DNA of 10,194 nucleotides from Dehalococcoidia bacterium UBA3254 (lineage in GTDB: Bacteria; Chloroflexota; Dehalococcoidia; Dehalococcoidales; UBA3254), in assembly GCA_002362735.1 (NCBI GenBank), contig DEUU01000087.1:13626-23819 (forward strand), given 5' to 3'. Under the pieces are notes generated by a model that was not told the DNA's origin, did not search any database, and worked only from the letters and a program-made list of their open reading frames with translations. The position numbers and the translations under genes were made by a program. Of the stretch, positions 6,840 to 10,194 are shown piece after piece (the first letter of the stretch is position 1; each line of letters opens with the position of its first letter).

Positions 6840-8351
6840 ATGAAAGTGCTTCTGGTATATCCGCAGTATCCGGATACCTTCTGGAGCTTCAGTTACGTTT
6901 TGAGGTTCATCAGGAAGGAGGCCTTCTTTCCTCCCTTAGGGCTGCTAACCATAGCGGCAATGCTCCCCAATAATTGGGAGAAAAAACTAATGGATTTGAA
7001 CGTTTCAATTCTATCTGACGGAGATTTATTGTGGGCTGACTATGTCTTTATCAGCGCGATGATAGTTCAGCAGAATTCGGCGAGGGAAATAGTCGACAGA
7101 TGTAAGATGCTGGGGGTAAAGACAGTGGCTGGGGGACCGCTATTTACCAGCGCTTACAAGGAACTTGGTTTTGATGACATAGACCATCTCGTCCTCGGTG
7201 AAGGTGAGATTACGCTTCCACTATTTCTATCTGATATAAGGAAAAACCATGTCCAGCATGTTTATACATCCTCCGAGAGACCTGAAATAACGCAAACTCC
7301 GGTACCGTTATGGTCACTCATCAACACCAAAGACTATGCCACGTTAGGGATTCAATATTCCCGGGGATGCCCCTTTGATTGTGACTTTTGCGAAGTTATC
7401 GTACTTAACGGACGGAACCCGCGTACTAAAACCAAAGAGCAAATAGAGGCCGAACTGGATGCGCTAAATCAGCTCGGTTACGAAGGTCCTGTTTTCTTTG
7501 TTGATGACAATTTTATTGGTAACAAACAAAAGTTAAAGACTTCTATCCTGCCATCGATAATTAAATGGTCTGAAGCCAATAAGCGTCCGTTCACCTTCTT
7601 TACTCAGGCATCAATAAATTTGGCCGATGATGAAGAGCTGATGCGATTAATGACGGATGCCGGGTTTGATACGGTATTTATTGGAATTGAAAGTCCCAAT
7701 ACTGAAAGTCTGTCTGAGAGTAATAAGCTCACTAATATGAATCGTGATTTATTAACCTCAATTAAAAAGCTGCAACGCCACGGTTTCCAGGTCCAGGGAG
7801 GATTTATTATCGGCTTCGATAGCGACCCGGTTTCAATTTTTGAGAGCCAGATTAACTTTATCCAGAGCAGCGGCATCGTTTCTGCAATGATCGGTCTATT
7901 ATATGCCCTGCCCGGATCGAGATTGTATCAGCGCTTACAAGAAGAAAATCGATTGCTACCGTCTAACTCAGGAGATTTCCTTGACGGCAGGACTAACTTC
8001 ATCCCCCGAATGCGTTATGATGTTTTGGTTAACGGTTATCGAAATGTATTGAATAGTATTTATTCTCCCCGGCAGCATTACGAACGCATAAAAACATTTT
8101 TCAAAGAGTATGAATCACATGCCAGGAGCCGGGTAAGCATCAAACGAGGGGATTTAATCGGGATAATTAAGACTGTCTGGTTTTTTGGTTTGAAGGAAAA
8201 TGAAAGAGTATATTACTGGAGACTGCTTATTCCGACTTTGCTTAAGACTCCCGGTAAGTTTGGATTAGCATTAAACCTTCTGGCAATCGGATTTCATTTC
8301 CGCAAGTCTATTGAGAAAGTGCAATTTTCCCCAACATCCCTACCGTCTTAG
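6840..8351 (+). CDS. B12-binding radical SAM enzyme with DUF4070-like C-terminus
   Basis: 503-residue cobalamin-dependent radical SAM protein (COG1032 class). Residues 1-135 form a Rossmann-type B12-binding domain (KVLLVYPQYP, PPLGLLTIAAMLP, VAGGP 96-100, LGEGE 119-123). The DxHxxG cobalamin motif is replaced by MDLNV (51-55), as in related methylases that do not ligate B12 by His. The radical SAM core carries the [4Fe-4S] motif C177-PFD-C181-DF-C184, then VDDNFIGNK (221-229) and FIGIESP (280-286). Residues from about 340 resemble DUF4070, an arrangement shared with the hopanoid C-2 methylase HpnP and many uncharacterised relatives. Such enzymes usually methylate or rearrange unreactive carbons. 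No hopanoid or lipid genes are nearby, so the substrate is open. The ATG at 6840 has a weak AAGAGAA leader. No cobalamin riboswitch was seen upstream. Confidence 0.92.
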   Translation: MKVLLVYPQYPDTFWSFSYVLRFIRKEAFFPPLGLLTIAAMLPNNWEKKLMDLNVSILSDGDLLWADYVFISAMIVQQNSAREIVDRCKMLGVKTVAGGPLFTSAYKELGFDDIDHLVLGEGEITLPLFLSDIRKNHVQHVYTSSERPEITQTPVPLWSLINTKDYATLGIQYSRGCPFDCDFCEVIVLNGRNPRTKTKEQIEAELDALNQLGYEGPVFFVDDNFIGNKQKLKTSILPSIIKWSEANKRPFTFFTQASINLADDEELMRLMTDAGFDTVFIGIESPNTESLSESNKLTNMNRDLLTSIKKLQRHGFQVQGGFIIGFDSDPVSIFESQINFIQSSGIVSAMIGLLYALPGSRLYQRLQEENRLLPSNSGDFLDGRTNFIPRMRYDVLVNGYRNVLNSIYSPRQHYERIKTFFKEYESHARSRVSIKRGDLIGIIKTVWFFGLKENERVYYWRLLIPTLLKTPGKFGLALNLLAIGFHFRKSIEKVQFSPTSLPS

Positions 8352-8454
8352 GTAATTATAAAATCAAATAGAAACTGGGAATATAATTCAGAGTATTTAA
8401 CAGTCGTTTTTTCAGTCGTTAGAAGTAAATAATTGGACACCATAACCCTGATTG

Positions 8455-8471
8455 CGCGAACCTGATTCGCG
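8455..8471 (+). terminator. Candidate hairpin downstream of the radical SAM gene
   Basis: CGCGAA (8455-8460) pairs perfectly with TTCGCG (8466-8471) over the 5-base loop CCTGA, about 100 bp after the radical SAM stop. It is GC-rich within AT-rich DNA but lacks a T-run, so terminator function is unproven. Confidence 0.3.
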
Positions 8472-8573
8472 TTGATAAGTGTGTGCAACCGTACATGGGT
8501 CTATTTTAGGTTAATAGTCTATTCCTTGCGTGTATTAAGTGAGTCTAGTACATAGCCACTGAGAAGGTGACTG

Positions 8574-8641
8574 AAAGCACCTCTTCCAGGTGGAATGAGT
8601 ATAAAAATACCTGGGAGGCGTGGATGAAGAGAAAGTGCTTT
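8574..8641. repeat. Imperfect 68-bp inverted repeat
   Basis: Three successive arm pairs are nested in order: AAAGCAC (8574-8580) with GTGCTTT (8635-8641), CTCTTC (8581-8586) with GAAGAG (8626-8631), and CCAGGT (8586-8591) with ACCTGG (8609-8614). The middle and inner left arms share the C at 8586, so both cannot pair in full. The outer left arms abut one another; a 3-base spacer lies between the right outer arms and an 11-base bulge on the right side of the inner stem. The loop is 17 bases, AT-rich. A transcript of either strand could fold into a long stem. It has no target-site duplication or transposase, so whether it is a small non-autonomous element, an RNA structure or a protein-binding site is unknown. 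Confidence 0.5.
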
Positions 8642-8742
8642 ACGGGTCCAAATATTTCGACAACAACCTGTACTGATTAGAGAATCGTTTTTGACCTTCT
8701 CCATTGAAATTACCTCTCGCCTGCCATCCATTTATAACCTTG

Positions 8743-8771
8743 TTGAATTAAAGCCCGGATAGATATATATT
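8743..8771 (+). promoter_or_regulatory. Candidate promoter of the small-gene cluster
   Basis: TTGAAT (8743-8748) and TATATT (8766-8771) are separated by exactly 17 bp, matching the sigma70 consensus at 4 of 6 and 5 of 6 positions. Transcription would start near 8778, some 18-20 bases before the GTG of the 52-codon ORF. It is the best such pair in front of the cluster of small genes. Confidence 0.45.
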
Positions 8772-8796
8772 GTAAACCAATGAATAAAAGTGTAAA

Positions 8797-8955
8797 GTGA
8801 GAAAGCCATCCATAACTCAACAAAATGAGCCCTCCCTGGTCACGATAGACATTACTCCTACCTTCCAAAGCTCAAGGTGTCCAACAGAAGAGCGGGAACA
8901 GCTACAAAAGTATCTGGAGGCAAATATTGAACAAACGATCACAGGAAATGGCTGA
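8797..8955 (+). CDS. Hypothetical 52-residue protein overlapping the next gene
   Basis: Short open frame from GTG 8797 to TGA 8953-8955. The predicted peptide starts VRKPSITQQNEP, continues with a beta-like SLVTIDITPTF stretch and ends in a charged helix around EEREQLQKYLEANIEQTIT. Its last 29 bases overlap the start of the following 80-residue gene in another frame, an arrangement typical of translational coupling, and the GGAGG of the second gene lies inside this ORF. A plausible promoter is about 25 bp upstream. Against it: there is no clear Shine-Dalgarno before the GTG, and the ORF is short enough to occur by chance. I recognise no family. Confidence 0.4.
   Translation: MRKPSITQQNEPSLVTIDITPTFQSSRCPTEEREQLQKYLEANIEQTITGNG
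8916..8920 (+). promoter_or_regulatory. Ribosome binding site that fixes a TTG start
   Basis: GGAGG, 6 bases before TTG 8927. This spacing is optimal, and the first in-frame ATG (8948) would be 27 bases away, so the TTG is the likely start of the 80-residue gene. Confidence 0.75.
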
Positions 8956-9169
8956 GAGAGAAGTGGTCAGAGCCATTATTGCCGATGAACATGCGAATGC
9001 TCGCTATTATCAAACCTTAAGACGTTTTGTACCTAATAAGTCGGCTAAACCAGAAGCCTTACTGGACTCAACAGGATTGAAAGAAATTGATGCTGTCTGG
9101 CTCATGGTCAACGAAACTAATAAGAAGCTTCGCAAAGCTTATATGAAATTATATAATACTTATGTTTAA
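8927..9169 (+). CDS. Hypothetical 80-residue helical protein
   Basis: Unrecognised small protein starting at TTG 8927, chosen because GGAGG lies 6 bases upstream. It is soluble, basic and mostly helical: a first helix (MAEREVVRAIIADEHANARYY, about 8-28), a loop around PNKSAKPEALLD, and a second helix with NETNKKLRKAYMKLYNTY at the end. There are no cysteines, signal peptide or membrane segment. It overlaps the preceding 52-codon ORF by 29 bases and is followed by two more small genes on the same strand, so it probably belongs to a short operon. The end of the first helix (ADEHANARYYQTLRRF) faintly recalls small helical adaptor proteins, but I assign no function. Confidence 0.7.
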   Translation: MNKRSQEMAEREVVRAIIADEHANARYYQTLRRFVPNKSAKPEALLDSTGLKEIDAVWLMVNETNKKLRKAYMKLYNTYV

Positions 9170-9291
9170 TGGATTTGATTGCCGTGATCGCTTTGTCTTA
9201 AGGAGAGATGAGTTTTGACTTCGCTCAAATAGATATGTTGGTAAAGTAACACAAGCCGTTGGATCTTGAGTTTACCAATAGGAGGAAGCAG

Positions 9292-9501
9292 ATGCCATTA
9301 TCAGCCCAGGTTAAATCCAGTATTATCCAGGTAGCCGGACGATGGGCTTTTGAACGAGCTCGTATGCTGCAGGAAGAAAGCTCCCGGAAACCAGCAATGA
9401 AGTCCTTTGAAGATTTGCTGAAAGAACATTTTAATGATTATTATAATTTTCTAATGAGTAAATTCAGTGCCGAAGAGAAGACCAGAGAGGGGAAACAATA
9501 A
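9292..9501 (+). CDS. Hypothetical 69-residue helical protein
   Basis: The start is the ATG at 9292, where a full AGGAGG (9280-9285) sits 6 bases upstream; a longer reading from TTG 9259 has no such site and would place this Shine-Dalgarno inside the gene. The protein is short and helical: SAQVKSSIIQVAGRWAFERARMLQEES (about 4-30), then FEDLLKEHFNDYYNFLMSKF (about 40-59) and a charged tail EEKTREGKQ. No family is recognised. It is cytoplasmic by appearance. It lies 122 bp after the 80-residue gene and 137 bp before the next one, all on the same strand. In the same frame upstream there is a 13-codon reading frame (ATG 9208 to TAA 9247), poorly spaced from its Shine-Dalgarno. Confidence 0.7.
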   Translation: MPLSAQVKSSIIQVAGRWAFERARMLQEESSRKPAMKSFEDLLKEHFNDYYNFLMSKFSAEEKTREGKQ

Positions 9502-9638
9502 CCAGCCAATTCAATAAGCTTAATGTTCAGTCATGGTAGATTGACGGTATTTCCAATCCATAGCCCATTAACTATTTCTTAACTTTTGGATTAATTCCAT
9601 AAACAATAAACGACTACATGAATATAGCGGAGAAAAGA

Positions 9639-9926
9639 ATGAACAATCAGGAAGAAAAATCGAATAAAGAGACATTACGAATAAAGAAGATGAAAGATGA
9701 GGAAGCCAGAATTCTAGCTAAAGAGCAAGCCAGAACCCGGGCCTATTTAGCCCGAGAGCAGGAAATAGAAAAGGCGCAGAAGATCAAGGAAGACCAGCGG
9801 GCCAGTGGTCGGGCTGATGAAGAGATTCAGGAGATGGCTAAAGAAAAAGCCCGCAAAGAAGCTTACCAGGCGAGAGAGAATAAAATTGCCGAAGACCAGG
9901 AAGCCAGGAAGTCAAGAAATAAATAA
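9639..9926 (+). CDS. Highly charged 95-residue helical protein with internal repeat
   Basis: The ATG at 9639 is preferred over ATG 9618 because GGAG sits 6 bases before it, while 9618 has no ribosome site. The protein is almost entirely Lys, Glu, Arg, Ala and Gln, without Cys, Trp, Pro or a hydrophobic core, and should form one long single helix or be disordered. Residues 20-53 and 60-93 are two copies offset by 40: DEE, then AKE.AR..AY.ARE..I...Q (27-47 and 67-87). No family is recognised. The composition resembles nucleic-acid-binding or linker-type helices, but that is inference. It is the last gene of the plus-strand small-gene run and faces the SRPBCC gene tail to tail. Confidence 0.75.
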   Translation: MNNQEEKSNKETLRIKKMKDEEARILAKEQARTRAYLAREQEIEKAQKIKEDQRASGRADEEIQEMAKEKARKEAYQARENKIAEDQEARKSRNK

Positions 9927-10011
9927 TAATCTGTAACGGATTTCCCTGGGACGCTTCAATTCCAGATATAAGGTTCTAACTTGAGCCAACCCTAACGACT
10001 TCAGTAGATTC

Positions 10012-10194
10012 TCAGGCTTCTGCTATTACTCTTAGCTTACCCAGCATCCTTACTAAACGGCCTTCAGAAACAAATCTGCGGAGCAGTCCTGCCGCTCTGC
10101 CAATGACGCCAAAAGGCATCTTTATGTCCTCAAAGCAGGTAAATTGGCTACCTGATGGAATACTCTGTATCGTATATCTTTGTTCATATCCCTT
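10012..10194 (-). CDS. SRPBCC (polyketide cyclase/Bet v1-like) family protein, C-terminal part
   Basis: Only the last 60 residues are in the window; the gene enters from the right edge and ends at TGA 10012-10014. The visible part reads YTIQSIPSGSQFTCFEDIKMPFGVIGR, then a long C-terminal helix ending RMLGKLRVIAEA. A strand with PSG.QFT, then MPFG.IGR and a final amphipathic helix is the usual C-terminal layout of SRPBCC-fold proteins, which hold hydrophobic ligands in a cavity under that helix. The particular ligand or reaction cannot be told from this family or from the neighbours. It is convergent with the charged repeat protein, with 85 bp between their stop codons and no clear terminator hairpin there. 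Confidence 0.75.
   Translation of the reverse strand, partial: KGYEQRYTIQSIPSGSQFTCFEDIKMPFGVIGRAAGLLRRFVSEGRLVRMLGKLRVIAEA

Larger units (their letters stand above)
8352..8742. other. Long spacer holding repeats, no supported gene
   Basis: About 390 bp downstream of the radical SAM gene, extending to the promoter of the small-gene cluster. It holds a direct repeat of CAGTCGTT (8401-8408 and 8413-8420), a hairpin at 8455-8471 and a long imperfect inverted repeat at 8574-8641. A further pair, GAGAAGGT (8561-8568) and ACCTTCTC (8694-8701), encloses that repeat. A 70-codon minus-strand ORF covers the same stretch but has no recognisable protein features. Confidence 0.5.

Noticed and set aside
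8401..8420. Direct repeat of CAGTCGTT as the start of a CRISPR or attachment site
   Set aside because: There are only two 8-bp copies, 12 bp apart, with no spacers, cas genes or integrase.
8519..8731. Minus-strand ORF of 70 codons, or 61 codons from ATG 8704 with AGAGG about 8 bases upstream
   Set aside because: The ribosome site is decent, but the translation has no recognisable protein features and the ORF covers the long inverted repeat, so non-coding structure explains the stretch better. It remains possible.

Overview
The window looks like a chromosomal piece of an uncultivated anaerobic bacterium, most likely Chloroflexota (Dehalococcoidia-like). This is inferred from the moderate-to-low GC, the loose gene packing with long AT-rich spacers, the AbrB-then-ABC-ATPase pair, the lipoprotein built on 'FDGI..GS' repeats and the cobalamin-type radical SAM enzyme. 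No rRNA, tRNA, transposase, integrase, phage gene or CRISPR array is visible, and taxonomy cannot be proved from this sequence alone.

Left edge, minus strand (1-952): an AbrB/SpoVT-type swapped-hairpin regulator is followed after 17 bp by an ABC-transporter ATPase that runs off the window. A good sigma70-type promoter lies in front of the regulator, so the two are probably one operon whose permease gene lies outside. Then, on the plus strand (1308-2405), comes a membrane acyltransferase (acyltransferase 3 family) gene. It keeps one continuous reading frame for 366 codons but is broken by three stop codons and carries no frameshift, so it is a young pseudogene or a recoded or split gene.

Middle, plus strand: a 670-residue secreted or lipid-anchored alpha/beta hydrolase has two tandem copies of a ~95-residue domain ahead of the catalytic domain (2621-4633). 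A small minus-strand zinc-ribbon protein follows (4893-5075). Next are a 12-TM major facilitator transporter of the oxalate/formate (MCT-like) type (5428-6708) and a B12-binding radical SAM enzyme with a DUF4070-like C-terminus (6840-8351). The last two are co-directional, but a 131 bp gap leaves joint transcription open.

Right part (8352-9926): a 445 bp gene-free stretch holds an imperfect 68 bp inverted repeat. After it comes a run of small plus-strand genes of unknown function, encoding 52, 80, 69 and 95 aa. The first is too short for usual ORF cut-offs and overlaps the second. The second to fourth have strong Shine-Dalgarno sites that fix their starts, one of them a TTG start. A plausible promoter sits about 25 bp before the first. 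The window closes with the C-terminal 60 residues of a convergent SRPBCC-fold protein on the minus strand.

The genes do not form one recognisable pathway. The least explained parts are the small-protein cluster with the inverted repeat in front of it, and the acyltransferase gene interrupted only by nonsense codons.
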